38,521 nt of DNA from a virus. The position numbers and the translations under genes were made by a program. The notes below the pieces were generated by a model, which did not search any database, was not told the DNA's origin, and saw only the letters and a list, made by a program, of their open reading frames with translations. The DNA lies in the IMG/VR virus record IMGVR_UViG_3300037117_000201, positions 1-38,521 of that record, one strand, 5' to 3'. This document shows, in pieces, positions 31,435 to 38,521 of the stretch (position 1 is the first letter of the stretch; each line of letters starts with the position of its first letter).

Positions 31435-32133
31435 CTACCCCAAGTCTCCGAACACGCCACCGGCCGCGGCGGGAGCAGAAGCCGCGGCGGGAGCAGAAGC
31501 CGCGGCACCCGCAGGCGCTCCCGACGGCAACGGGATCGACGCGAAAGCGTCGGCCGCTTCCATGCGGTTGCCCAAGGGCTCGCCGTCCTTCTCGAGTCGG
31601 AGCATGTCGAGCGTGAAGCTAACGCCATTACCGTAAGTCGCCGGCTGGCCAGGCGACGGCCAGGCGTAGGCGTGGAGCTTCGCGCGCATGTAGCAGCCCG
31701 AGTATATCTGATTCTTGTCGATGATGTCCTTGATGTTCTGGTCGACCACAATCGGCCGCCCAAACTTCTCCCTGCGCTTCGTGCGCACGATGATGACGCC
31801 CGGGTTGGCCCCATTCTTGCCCTCATTGTTCTCACCCTTTTTGAAGAGGGGATACTTGAACTTGGGCCACTTCGCACTATCAACGCCCCATCTTTCGGAC
31901 GCTGCGGCCATAGCGGCAGCTTGCATATCCTTGATGCTAACGATCTCCTCGCCCGCGGCCTGCGACTCGGGCGTGTGCGCGACGCGGAACCACATTTCGA
32001 CGCCGTATTCTTTGGCATCAGGCTTGCTAATGTCCGACGCGCGGGGCTCGAACACGTTGAGATACGACGCTCGGAACACCGGCGTCAACACGTCACACGG
32101 GCCTAGCTTCTTCTTCTTCGCTTCAGTAGTCAT
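31435..32133 (-). CDS. Single-stranded DNA-binding protein, DUF2815 type, with FGDL tail
   Basis: This 232-residue protein has AAGGAG about 9 nt before ATG 32133. The N-terminal GPCDVLTPVFRASYLNVFEP, the internal FKYPLFKKGENN and the KDIIDKNQIYSGCYMRAKLH segment are the hallmarks of DUF2815, the phage ssDNA-binding family with an OB fold. It coats single strands during replication. The last 30 residues are an Ala/Pro linker ending GGVFGDLG: the acidic tip found on other SSBs is replaced by the FGDL peptide shared with the primase-helicase, nuclease and putative small terminase. Its neighbour is the DUF2800 nuclease, the usual pairing. Confidence 0.9.
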   Translation of the reverse strand: MTTEAKKKKLGPCDVLTPVFRASYLNVFEPRASDISKPDAKEYGVEMWFRVAHTPESQAAGEEIVSIKDMQAAAMAAASERWGVDSAKWPKFKYPLFKKGENNEGKNGANPGVIIVRTKRREKFGRPIVVDQNIKDIIDKNQIYSGCYMRAKLHAYAWPSPGQPATYGNGVSFTLDMLRLEKDGEPLGNRMEAADAFASIPLPSGAPAGAAASAPAAASAPAAAGGVFGDLG

Positions 32134-32321
32134 CTCGTTTTTCTCCTTTGGTTTAGCGTCTGTCTGTCAAATCGGCCGATCTCAGCTTAAACGACGCCTG
32201 ACCGGCTTCCCGTCTACTGGACCGAGCGCGCTGCATCTTTGGCGGTCATCACACCGCCTGCGCGCCTGGGTCCGACCTCAAGTACCAGCCTCGCGGCTTC
32301 CTTGGGGCCCTTGCCCGCGCT
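32134..32321 (-). other. Intergenic gap between nuclease and ssDNA-binding genes
   Basis: This 188-nt gap, unusually large for the tightly packed leftward operon, holds no convincing gene. Two short frames (15 codons from the ATGA overlapping the nuclease stop, and 11 codons from an ATG at about 32250) are present but weak. A TTGACA (32165-32170 on the minus strand) has no -10 box at the right distance. Confidence 0.5.
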
Positions 32322-33623
32322 TCATTGGGGCCAGAACGCTTCTTTCTTCGCCGGCGGCCCGCCGAGGTCGCCGAAGATGTTCTCGGGTTCGGGCCCGAAA
32401 GTATCCGCGACTCCGAACACCGCTGCGGCGTCGCCGGGCGCGGTGGTCGCAGCCTGGCGCTTGTCGCTCATCTTGGCGACCGTCAGACGCCCGGGCAGCT
32501 TCACCGCGTACTTTGCGACCTCTTCCTTGCCGGCCAGCTTCTCCATCTGCGCCGGCGACTTGAGCTTCCGGTTGTAGCGGTCGTCGCCGAGCATGGCGAA
32601 GGCGGTCTCGACTTCCCCTTCCACCCCCCATGATCTATTGGTCTTGCCTTCGACGAGCTTGTACTCGGCGGAAGCGTTGGGGTCCTTGAGGAGCTCCGCG
32701 TGCATCCGCTCGCGGCAGGCTTCCATGAAAGAGTCGAGGAAATCCTCCCAATCAAGCGCGCGGCCGAGCTGCTCGACGGTCATCTTCTCGACCGGCGGCA
32801 AGTGCATCCCGAGCGCGACTTCCTTGGACGGCGGGGCCGGGATCTTCGTAAAGACCGCCTGCACGCCCCCTTCCAGGGCGCCGCGCGCCTCGGCGCAGTA
32901 GGCCAGGGCCGGGCAGAACGTCTTGTGGCACCACGGGCCCGCCACGCGGGGGGCCTTCTGGTCCTTCGTGCGCGCCACGGCGGCCGCCAGTTCCTTGCGG
33001 AAGGCGTCGAGGCGGCCCTTGGGGAGCTGCCAGGGGCGCGCGGAGCCTTCGTTGTGGCGGGCGCGGGGCTGGACGATGTGGAAGAAGACCTTGTCGAAGG
33101 CCGTGCCCGCCTCGGTGTCCTGCGCGCCGACGAGGTAGATGAGCCCTTGCTTGTTTTCCTCGGCCTCGACAACACCCTTGCCGTACTTGAAGTCGAGAAC
33201 GTGGAGCTCGTTGCCTTTCTGATAGAGGACGTAGTCGGCCGTGCCGTAGACCTCGGCGTCCACCGACGACGCGATGGCGCGAACCTCGGCCAGCGCCACG
33301 ACGGGCGCGGAGCGATGCGGCATCGCCTTGCGGATGCTGGTGATGTGGTCGGCGTACTCGATCACGCCTTCGATCATGGCGTCGGTGATCTCGACCTCGA
33401 AGCCTTCCTGCATGACGGTCTCACCAACGCGGCTCGTTAAGGTGAGCAGGTCGACCTCGCCCGTCACGAAGTCCTCGGCGAGTTGATGGGCCACGACACC
33501 CTCCACGCTGTATTTATTTCCCTTGAATGCGCTCTCGGGCAACGTGGCGATGAGATTGAGGCTGCCGGCGCAGTTGAACCAGCGCTCGGCGCTTGATGGC
33601 GACAGCTTGGCGTGAGTTCCCAT
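32322..33623 (-). CDS. PD-(D/E)XK nuclease, DUF2800 (Cas4/RecB-like), with FGDL tail
   Basis: This 433-residue protein starts MGTHAKLSPSSAERWFNCAG, the typical opening of DUF2800. The nuclease core includes GTADYVLY (Asp 130) and LHVLDFKYGKG (Asp 144, Lys 146), followed by the helix ENKQGLIYLVGA. Cys 18 plus CHKTFCPALAYC (Cys 232, 237, 243) give four cysteines placed as in Cas4/AddB-like proteins that bind an iron-sulphur cluster. It probably trims DNA ends for recombination or replication. Near the C-terminus is NIFGDLGG, 14 residues from the end. Family neighbours (DUF2815, PolA, SNF2 helicase) are all here. Confidence 0.88.
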   Translation of the reverse strand: MGTHAKLSPSSAERWFNCAGSLNLIATLPESAFKGNKYSVEGVVAHQLAEDFVTGEVDLLTLTSRVGETVMQEGFEVEITDAMIEGVIEYADHITSIRKAMPHRSAPVVALAEVRAIASSVDAEVYGTADYVLYQKGNELHVLDFKYGKGVVEAEENKQGLIYLVGAQDTEAGTAFDKVFFHIVQPRARHNEGSARPWQLPKGRLDAFRKELAAAVARTKDQKAPRVAGPWCHKTFCPALAYCAEARGALEGGVQAVFTKIPAPPSKEVALGMHLPPVEKMTVEQLGRALDWEDFLDSFMEACRERMHAELLKDPNASAEYKLVEGKTNRSWGVEGEVETAFAMLGDDRYNRKLKSPAQMEKLAGKEEVAKYAVKLPGRLTVAKMSDKRQAATTAPGDAAAVFGVADTFGPEPENIFGDLGGPPAKKEAFWPQ

Positions 33624-33626
33624 AAA

Positions 33627-33824
33627 TTATTTTCTTCCCCCTTTGCATTTGGGCGTATAGCAGTAGAACCTGTTGCCCGCCCTCTCGTAAACGCCGCGCG
33701 TGGACATGCAGAATTTGCACCCGACGGTGCCCACGACTTCGCTTCGTCCGCGCTCAAGGCGCCGGCGTTCCGCTCGTGAGAGCGACGCATCGCGCGGTGC
33801 CGGCGCCTTGTAGTTCGGGTCCAT
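33627..33824 (-). CDS. Small zinc-finger protein
   Basis: This 65-residue protein has a basic helical N-terminus (LSRAERRRLERGRSE) and a C-terminal CKFC to CYTPKCKGG arrangement of four cysteines, fitting a single zinc ribbon of the C-x2-C / C-x4-C type. It lies 3 nt after its upstream neighbour and 3 nt before the nuclease gene. It is probably a DNA- or RNA-binding accessory protein. Not a named family by eye. Confidence 0.7.
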   Translation of the reverse strand: MDPNYKAPAPRDASLSRAERRRLERGRSEVVGTVGCKFCMSTRGVYERAGNRFYCYTPKCKGGRK

Positions 33825-33827
33825 GAA

Positions 33828-34304
33828 CTATTTCCCGTCCGCCTTTTCCAACTCGGCCTCGAAGGTCGGCGTCAGCTTGAGCCAGTCCTCGGGGGTGAAG
33901 TCTTCGAGCTTCCACGCCGCCGCGGGGGTGCGCGGCAGCCCCAACGTGTCGTTGATGATCTTCTTCGCGCGCTCGAGGCCCGTGGGGCTGGCCTTGAGGT
34001 AGCGGCGAATGAAGAGGCCCATGACTTCCTGGCCGCGGCGGCCGGCTTCAATCGCGTCCTCGGGGGCGAGCTTCGAGGGAGCGGGCTGGCCGCCTTGGTT
34101 GGCGCCGCCGAACGGCGAGTCGACGACCTCGGGCGCGGCTTTGGGGGTGCGCGTCTTGCGCTCCTTTGCGGGCTTCTCGGGGGCCGAAGGCTGCGCCGGG
34201 ACGTCCCCGCGGAACGGCAGCGCGGCTTGGCCGCCGTTGTTGGAGACGTAAAGCGTCAGCGCCTCGGTGGCGACGTCGATGAGTCTTTCGAGCTTCTGCA
34301 TCAT
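33828..34304 (-). CDS. Unknown charged protein of the replication operon
   Basis: This 158-residue protein has AGGAGAA before a double ATG; I take the first (34304), which overlaps the upstream micropeptide stop as TGATG. An N-terminal helix (MMQKLERLIDVATEALTLYV) leads to a Pro/Lys-rich linker (EKPAKERKTRTPKAAPE) and a C-terminal helical domain with GRRGQEVMGLFIRRYLKASP and EDFTPEDWLKLTPTFEAEL. No family is recognised. The three-part shape of helix, basic linker and globular end fits an adaptor or a DNA-bound accessory protein. A position between helicase and nuclease supports a replication or recombination role. Confidence 0.7.
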   Translation of the reverse strand: MMQKLERLIDVATEALTLYVSNNGGQAALPFRGDVPAQPSAPEKPAKERKTRTPKAAPEVVDSPFGGANQGGQPAPSKLAPEDAIEAGRRGQEVMGLFIRRYLKASPTGLERAKKIINDTLGLPRTPAAAWKLEDFTPEDWLKLTPTFEAELEKADGK

Positions 34305-34381
34305 TTCAGTTCTCCTTTTATATTTAAGACCAAAACGAAAAGATTCAACACGCAACCGAGCACGGCAAGAATTTCTATCAT
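34301..34381 (-). CDS. 26-residue single-helix membrane micropeptide
   Basis: The ATG overlaps the helicase stop as ATGA, and its own TGA overlaps the next gene start as TGATG. The peptide (MIEILAVLGCVLNLFVLVLN then IKGELK) is one clean membrane span with an acidic start and a basic end. Its DNA is richer in A/T than the surroundings. The next gene's ribosome-binding site is in its last codons. It is the second such membrane micropeptide in this operon. Confidence 0.6.
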   Translation of the reverse strand: MIEILAVLGCVLNLFVLVLNIKGELK

Positions 34382-35664
34382 GCGCGCCACCCCGCCTCGC
34401 CCATCAATTTTCCGACGACCGAACCCTTCGAATTCTGGACTTGCAGGACCGCCGACTCCATCGTGCCCGGCGCGTGCAAGAGGTAAGCGTTCACGCTTCC
34501 GGCCTTCTGACCGATGCGATGCAAGCGGTCCATCGCCTGGACCATGACGCCCGGCGTCCAATCGAGTTCGGCAAAGACGACCGAGGAGCAGACCTCTTGC
34601 AGGCCGTTAATGCCGGTTCCGGCCGCTTGAATCTGGCCTAAAAAGACTCGGACGCCGGCCGACTTGAACGCTTCGATCGCGTGGTGCTTGCCGGCATCGT
34701 TCATGCCGCCCTGGTAGGCCACACTTCCGAGGCCGCTAATCGAGCAGGCCGCGCGCAGCGCCTCGCCGACGTCGGTGTGCTTAAAGAAGACGACGACCTT
34801 CTCTTCGGTTTCGAGCAAGTCGTTGATGAAGCCCATCGTCGCCGCAATCTTTGCGAGGCCCGTGGCGTGAAGAAGGGCCGCCATGTCGCCCAACTGCGAG
34901 TAGTTCTCCGACGCCGCGGAAATCTTCGCCTCTCGGTCAAGGATCTCGCGCTCGGCGCGGTCGATGATTTGCTGCGCGGCGGCGGCCAGCTTGAGCGGCA
35001 CGCGGGAAACAAGACGCGCGGGGAGCTCGGGGAGCACTTCGTCCTTCGTGCGCCGAAGCATGAAGCCGCCGAGGCGGATGCGCAGCTCGTCGACATTCGA
35101 CGCTCCGCGCGTGTCCATCTCGCGGCCGTTGAAGTAAGAGCCGCAGTAGCGCTGCGCGTAGACGGCCCAGCTCATCTCGGCAAAGCCGCCGTGTAGATTT
35201 TTTAGGAGGGGCCAGAGTTCGCGCGGCCTGTTTAAGACGGGCGTGCCCGTGAGCGCCCAGCGGGCGCGCAGGCGCGGGCTGCGGGCGAGGCCGCCCTTGC
35301 CGAAGATCGCCTGCGTGCGCTTGGAATCGGGCGTCTTGAGGTAGTGGGCTTCGTCCAAGACGAGGCCGTCGTAGCCGCGGTCGAAATCACAGCCGCCCCG
35401 CACGGCCTGTTCGTAGGAGATGACGTTCCACAAACCGGCAGCGCCGCACTCATGGACCTCTTGATGCCAGCCCATCCGTACCGACGCTGGGCACACGACG
35501 AGGATGCTGCGAAGGTCGAGGCGCACGGCCGCGTCGATGGCCTGGACGGTCTTACCGAGGCCGGGCTCGTCAGCGAGCAGCGCGTGGGGATTGCTTTGGA
35601 GGAAAAGCGAGCCGTGAACTTGAAACGGTTTCAGTCTCTTTTTTAACATGGGGTAATCTCGCAT
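34378..35664 (-). CDS. SNF2-family DNA helicase/translocase
   Basis: This 428-residue protein shows the SF2/SNF2 motifs in order: Walker A LADEPGLGKT (residues about 30-39), DEAH (104-107), LTGTP (138-142), and motif VI QAMDRLHRIGQ (376-386). The RLHRIGQ wording is specific to SNF2 proteins. The compact size resembles the phage helicases found next to PolA and DUF2800 genes. It probably remodels forks or clears proteins from DNA. Its promoter lies immediately upstream at 35686-35714. An alternative start at the sixth residue (MLKKRLKPFQ) fits just as well. No Shine-Dalgarno site is clear before either. Confidence 0.92.
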   Translation of the reverse strand: MRDYPMLKKRLKPFQVHGSLFLQSNPHALLADEPGLGKTVQAIDAAVRLDLRSILVVCPASVRMGWHQEVHECGAAGLWNVISYEQAVRGGCDFDRGYDGLVLDEAHYLKTPDSKRTQAIFGKGGLARSPRLRARWALTGTPVLNRPRELWPLLKNLHGGFAEMSWAVYAQRYCGSYFNGREMDTRGASNVDELRIRLGGFMLRRTKDEVLPELPARLVSRVPLKLAAAAQQIIDRAEREILDREAKISAASENYSQLGDMAALLHATGLAKIAATMGFINDLLETEEKVVVFFKHTDVGEALRAACSISGLGSVAYQGGMNDAGKHHAIEAFKSAGVRVFLGQIQAAGTGINGLQEVCSSVVFAELDWTPGVMVQAMDRLHRIGQKAGSVNAYLLHAPGTMESAVLQVQNSKGSVVGKLMGEAGWRA

Positions 35665-35685
35665 TGACTTTTGTTTACGTTCATA

Positions 35686-35714
35686 ATTCTAGCAGACGCG
35701 CCGCGAATTGTCAA
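35686..35714 (-). promoter_or_regulatory. Consensus sigma-70 promoter for the helicase and downstream replication genes
   Basis: On the minus strand TTGACA (35714-35709) and TAGAAT (35691-35686) are separated by exactly 17 nt, and TGC before the -10 makes it extended. This is the best promoter in the window. It lies in the 150-nt gap between primase-helicase and SNF2 helicase genes. The predicted 5' leader before the helicase ATG is about 15 nt. Confidence 0.85.
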
Positions 35715-35814
35715 CACTTATTTTTCCGCGCTCTCGAAGATAACAATGGCGAGGCCCCGCCGTGAGTGCGGATCTGTTGCGGGTGATTTCGCGCTTGAAA
35801 GCCGAGACCGTACA

Positions 35815-37974
35815 TTAGGCGAGGTCTCCGAACACGCTCATGGCCTCTTCCTTCTTCACCGAGCGCGCCGGCGCGGGCGCGACGCCTGCGCGCCAGAAGC
35901 CCCGCACCGCACCGCCGTCGCGCCACTTAAACCCCGCCGACCATTTGAGGTCCTTGAGCGCCTTTGCAATGCCGATCTGCTCGTGCCGGGAATAGCGCAC
36001 GTCCATCCCGCCCATGGCACCGATGAAAACTTCGCGGCCGGTGTAGAAATCCTCGCGCGTCTCTTTGTTCTTGTCGCGCTCTTTAATCCAATCGCCCACG
36101 CGCTCGGCCCACGGGTGGTCGGCGACGCGCTCAGCCTGCGCCGCCCGCGCGGCGTCCTGCAATTGCGTTGTGTCCATCTTGAGCGCCTCCCCCTTCCTGT
36201 ATAGCGCGACCGCCTCGGCCCACAGCATATCGCGCACGGCCTTGAGCCCGACGAAATCAAACACGGGGCCGACAACCGCGTGGCACATCACGGGCCACCA
36301 ACGCCGGTTCTCGTCGTCCTTCAAATAGGTGCCGTCGGGGCCCGGGTTGTAGGTGCCGATGAAGATGCCCTGGCGCGGGTAGCGCCCCGGCAAGCGCCCG
36401 TAAGCCATGCGCGCCTCGTCGACTTGGCGCGTGAGGAAGGACTTAACCATGTCGATGTCGGCCTGGCGCGTGGCGTGGAGGTCGGGCATCTCGACTAACC
36501 ACTTGCCCTGCATCATCTGGATTGTGTCCTTGTCGCCGACGTTCATCTTAAAGTCAGAGAACCATTCCCCGCCCAGCACCGCGCAAACTCCACTCTTGCC
36601 GAGCCCCTGGCGTCCCTCGAGCACGAGGACATGGTCGAATTTGATGCCGGGCTCGTAGACGCGCGCGACCGCGGCCACGAGGGTCTTGCGCCCCACCGCG
36701 GCCGCGTAGCCGTCCGTGCCGGCTTCGACGCCAAGGTATTTGGAGAGCCAGCCATCGAGCCGCGACTCGCCGTCCCACTTGAGTGCGTTTAAGTATTCCT
36801 TGACGGGGTGAAAGCGCCGAAACTGCGAAACGTCGACCATGGCGTCGACGAGATTGGTCATGCCCGTCTCGTAGCCGTGGTTGCGTGCCAGATGCGCGCG
36901 CATCCGTTGGAGGTCGATATCGGAGACGGGAAGGCCCGGCAACGCACGCCAGGGCGTTTCCCGCATGAGATCCACGCGGCGCGCGAACTCGTTGTAGCCG
37001 AAGCAGCCGCGCAAGCCGACCGACGGCAAGCTCAAATAGTTGAGCGTGTTTTGCAGGCAGCTCACGGGCTGCTTCTTGTTGTCGAGCTTCCAGCCTGACT
37101 TGCCGACCGCTTCTTCGACGTCTTCGGCGTTTTGCTTGGTCGCAGCGCTTTGAGCCTTGGCCGATTCGACCTTGTCGAAGTACGCGGCGGGGTGCGCGCT
37201 TCCGGCAGCGCCCTTGGCGTAGGTGTAAGCGTGCTGGATTTTCTCGACGAATTGCTCCTCGGTCTTCGGGACCGGGCGCCGGTCGTTCCACGATTCGAGG
37301 AGGAGCTGCAACGCGACCTTGGGGCTCACGCCCAGGTCGCGCAGGCCGCAGACGACTTTGTAGGTGCCGACCGTCGGGGCCATCATGAGGTAGGCGAAGC
37401 ACCGCGCGCGCGTGGCTTCGTCGTCTTGATAGGCGGCCGTGCCCGCCGCACCGAAGTCCTTGACGGGCAGGCGCTTGATGAGGTCTAGGAGAGCTTGCGG
37501 AGCCTGCGCAACGCTCGCAGGAGATCCTTGTAGGTGAAAGTATCCTTTGCCCGTCTCGGGGTGAACGCTGCCCGGGCCGACGACCTGGCGGCCGGGGCCG
37601 GCTTTGAACTCGATGCCGCGAAATTCTGGGATGGCGTTGCGAACAGATAAATCACGCGGCTTTTCGAGAAAAATATGTAGCCCACCGCCGCCGGTCTTTG
37701 TGACCAACGTCCCGGCCGGGATGCCGCCGATCGCTTTGGCAAGGCGGTCGAGAGGTTTATCGTCTTTTTCATAGTTGCGTGGGTCCACGTCGACGACGAG
37801 GTCTTGCGCACCGAGCACGACACCGTAATTTTGATCGGAGCCGATTGTTTTTTCGTCGTGCTTCGAGAGCGGGCTGTTTTCCCATTGCGACTCGACGGGC
37901 TTTTTGCCATCAAGCGGTATGATAGGAAAACCGGCCGCCAAAAACGCGCGGATTGCTTCCGCCTTGGTCTTCAC
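35815..37974 (-). CDS. Primase-polymerase fused to VirE/D5-type helicase, with FGDL tail
   Basis: This 719-residue protein starts at GTG 37974. The N-terminal PrimPol domain shows the catalytic VVDVDPRN (Asp 62, Asp 64), TGGGGLHIFLEKP with His 100, and FKAGPGRQVVGPGSVHP (about 123-139). The C-terminal AAA+ VirE-like helicase shows Walker A LEGRQGLGKS (about 452-461), a Walker B-like WLVEMPDLH (about 492-500) and a sensor-like IFIGTYNPG. It would lay down primers and unwind the fork. The last residues are MSVFGDLA, the peptide shared with the ssDNA-binding protein, nuclease and putative small terminase. Confidence 0.9.
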   Translation of the reverse strand: MKTKAEAIRAFLAAGFPIIPLDGKKPVESQWENSPLSKHDEKTIGSDQNYGVVLGAQDLVVDVDPRNYEKDDKPLDRLAKAIGGIPAGTLVTKTGGGGLHIFLEKPRDLSVRNAIPEFRGIEFKAGPGRQVVGPGSVHPETGKGYFHLQGSPASVAQAPQALLDLIKRLPVKDFGAAGTAAYQDDEATRARCFAYLMMAPTVGTYKVVCGLRDLGVSPKVALQLLLESWNDRRPVPKTEEQFVEKIQHAYTYAKGAAGSAHPAAYFDKVESAKAQSAATKQNAEDVEEAVGKSGWKLDNKKQPVSCLQNTLNYLSLPSVGLRGCFGYNEFARRVDLMRETPWRALPGLPVSDIDLQRMRAHLARNHGYETGMTNLVDAMVDVSQFRRFHPVKEYLNALKWDGESRLDGWLSKYLGVEAGTDGYAAAVGRKTLVAAVARVYEPGIKFDHVLVLEGRQGLGKSGVCAVLGGEWFSDFKMNVGDKDTIQMMQGKWLVEMPDLHATRQADIDMVKSFLTRQVDEARMAYGRLPGRYPRQGIFIGTYNPGPDGTYLKDDENRRWWPVMCHAVVGPVFDFVGLKAVRDMLWAEAVALYRKGEALKMDTTQLQDAARAAQAERVADHPWAERVGDWIKERDKNKETREDFYTGREVFIGAMGGMDVRYSRHEQIGIAKALKDLKWSAGFKWRDGGAVRGFWRAGVAPAPARSVKKEEAMSVFGDLA

Positions 37975-37982
37975 CTGGCGGC

Positions 37983-38243
37983 CTATTTGGTCTTCTTGGC
38001 GACCGGGCGCAGCAGCGCCGCGGCTTCGGCCGGCGTCATGTAGTAACGGCCGAGCAGCCGGTGGTGGTCGACCTTGCCCTCGTGGCAGAGGCGGCGCAGG
38101 TAGCGCACGCAGAGACCCGTGATCTTGGCCACGCCGCCCAAGTCGTGCAGCTTTTCGTCTTTGAGGAGCTGTGCGAGCGTGTTGCGGTCGCTGAGCTGCA
38201 CGCCGTCCAAATCGGTTGCTTGCTTCTTGGGTTCCGTTTTCAT
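37983..38243 (-). CDS. Small HTH DNA-binding protein
   Basis: This 86-residue protein starts at ATG 38243, overlapping the upstream stop as ATGA. The segment LHDLGGVAKITGLCVRYLRR followed by LCHEGKVDHHRLLGRYYMTP has the shape of a MerR/excisionase-type winged helix-turn-helix. It ends in a basic tail (VAKKTK). Without an integrase in the window, an excision role is unlikely; a regulator or origin-binding partner of the primase-helicase just downstream is more plausible. Confidence 0.72.
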   Translation of the reverse strand: MKTEPKKQATDLDGVQLSDRNTLAQLLKDEKLHDLGGVAKITGLCVRYLRRLCHEGKVDHHRLLGRYYMTPAEAAALLRPVAKKTK

Positions 38244-38521
38244 TTCGCTTTTTCCTCGATGAGCAACTTGAGAGTGCCGTGCTTGATTTCGCCGCCCCCG
38301 GCTATGCTCTTGCACGAGACGACCGATTCTTCCGGCGCCGCCTCCTTCCACGTCGCCGCGCCGGCGAAAAGATTGAACTTAAAGGTAAGGACCTTTTGGC
38401 AGACGACCGAGAGTCCCGCCTTGATGCCCTCGCCCGCCTCGATGCCCGAGCCCGCCTCGATGCCCGAGCCCGCCTCGATGCCCCAGCCCGCCTTGATGCC
38501 CTCGCCCGCCTTGATGCCCCA
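38240..38521 (-). CDS. Hexapeptide-repeat protein, 5' end outside the window
   Basis: The frame is open from the window edge and ends with a TGA overlapping the HTH gene start. The visible 93 residues begin with at least five repeats of G-I-(K/E)-A-G-x, followed by a unique C-terminal domain (LSVVCQKVLTFKFNLFAGAA to HGTLKLLIEEKAK) with two cysteines. Six-residue periodicity with an aliphatic residue in each repeat fits a left-handed beta-helix. The N-terminus and total repeat number are unknown. Function unknown. Confidence 0.75.
   Translation of the reverse strand, partial: WGIKAGEGIKAGWGIEAGSGIEAGSGIEAGEGIKAGLSVVCQKVLTFKFNLFAGAATWKEAAPEESVVSCKSIAGGGEIKHGTLKLLIEEKAK
38415..38521. repeat. 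18-bp tandem repeats at the right window edge
   Basis: Six units of 18 bp (consensus CCCGCC(T/C)(T/C)GATGCCC + 3 variable bases) start at 38415, 38433, 38451, 38469, 38487 and 38505; the last is cut by the edge. They code for the hexapeptide repeats of the minus-strand gene. A repeat like this can stop an assembly, which may explain why the sequence ends here. Confidence 0.92.

Noticed and set aside
32165-32170. TTGACA on the minus strand before the ssDNA-binding gene
   Set aside because: At the required distance the sequence is the AAGGAG ribosome-binding region; there is no -10 box.
32250-32325. Two very short minus-strand ORFs (15 and 11 codons) in the gap after the nuclease gene
   Set aside because: No ribosome-binding site of quality, no continuation by overlap into the next gene, and no peptide character beyond random basic residues.
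35643-35684. 13-codon leader peptide (from ATG at 35684, minus strand) before the SNF2 helicase
   Set aside because: Its ATG is only 1 nt after the -10 box, so it would be upstream of the transcription start.
38415-38521. Possible CRISPR array
   Set aside because: Units are contiguous 18-bp repeats without spacers and are in frame with a coding sequence. The 94-bp duplication at 7577-7764 is also not a CRISPR array.
1-38521. tRNA genes, integrase, phage RNA polymerase, reverse transcriptase or diversity-generating repeats
   Set aside because: I looked for these while reading both strands and saw no supporting motif or cloverleaf; a dedicated tRNA scan and profile search would be decisive.

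Overview
This window looks like most of the genome of a tailed double-stranded DNA phage with a short tail (podovirus). The DNA is GC-rich throughout. The late genes follow a T7-like order: terminase, connector-type portal, scaffold, capsid, two tail-tube proteins, three internal virion proteins, and a fibre anchor. The T7 early set is missing: I see no phage RNA polymerase and no integrase, and the promoters I find are of the host sigma-70 type. I therefore infer a probably lytic phage that relies on host RNA polymerase. The host cannot be named. Exported proteins and a lipobox protein with Ala at +2 fit a Gram-negative host, but this is inference.

Layout. Bases 1-303 are non-coding, with a repeated GC palindrome and a strong promoter. 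The plus strand from 304 to 26202 carries: a tandem pair of related proteins of unknown function (304-1498); a chain of tiny coupled ORFs leading into the terminase (1545-3809); GNAT protein, portal and scaffold (3806-7591); a 94-bp tandem duplication of a terminator and promoter (7577-7764); capsid and tail tube (7906-13987); internal virion and ejection proteins (13987-20816); a fibre anchor (20866-21369); an unusual run of signal-peptide proteins, some with tail-fibre-type repeats (21374-25917); and small membrane and lysis-type proteins. The minus strand from 38521 down to 26147 is the replication cluster, running leftwards: a hexapeptide-repeat protein cut by the window edge, an HTH protein, primase-polymerase/helicase, SNF2 helicase, PD-(D/E)XK nuclease (DUF2800), ssDNA-binding protein (DUF2815), adenine methyltransferase, family A DNA polymerase, zinc-ribbon protein, RuvC-like resolvase, and an O-antigen-ligase-like membrane protein. 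The two transcription directions collide at about 26.15-26.2 kb.

How it works together. The minus-strand genes would copy, recombine and methylate the phage DNA. The plus-strand genes package it and build the particle. Most neighbouring genes overlap by ATGA, GTGA, TGATG or TAATG, so translational coupling is a genome-wide habit here, and it also links several micro-ORFs of 16-59 codons.

The most interesting signals are: (1) an identical C-terminal peptide, aliphatic-FGDL-(A/G), on four unrelated proteins (putative small terminase, ssDNA-binding protein, DUF2800 nuclease, primase-helicase); (2) a cassette of exported proteins, two with phage-fibre-type sequence; (3) promoters whose -10 box lies only 6-7 nt before the start codon, implying leaderless mRNAs; (4) the duplicated terminator/promoter unit before the capsid gene; (5) two single-helix membrane micropeptides in the replication operon; (6) a GNAT domain inside a 1613-residue ejection protein. 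All functions are judged by eye from motifs; no database search was possible.
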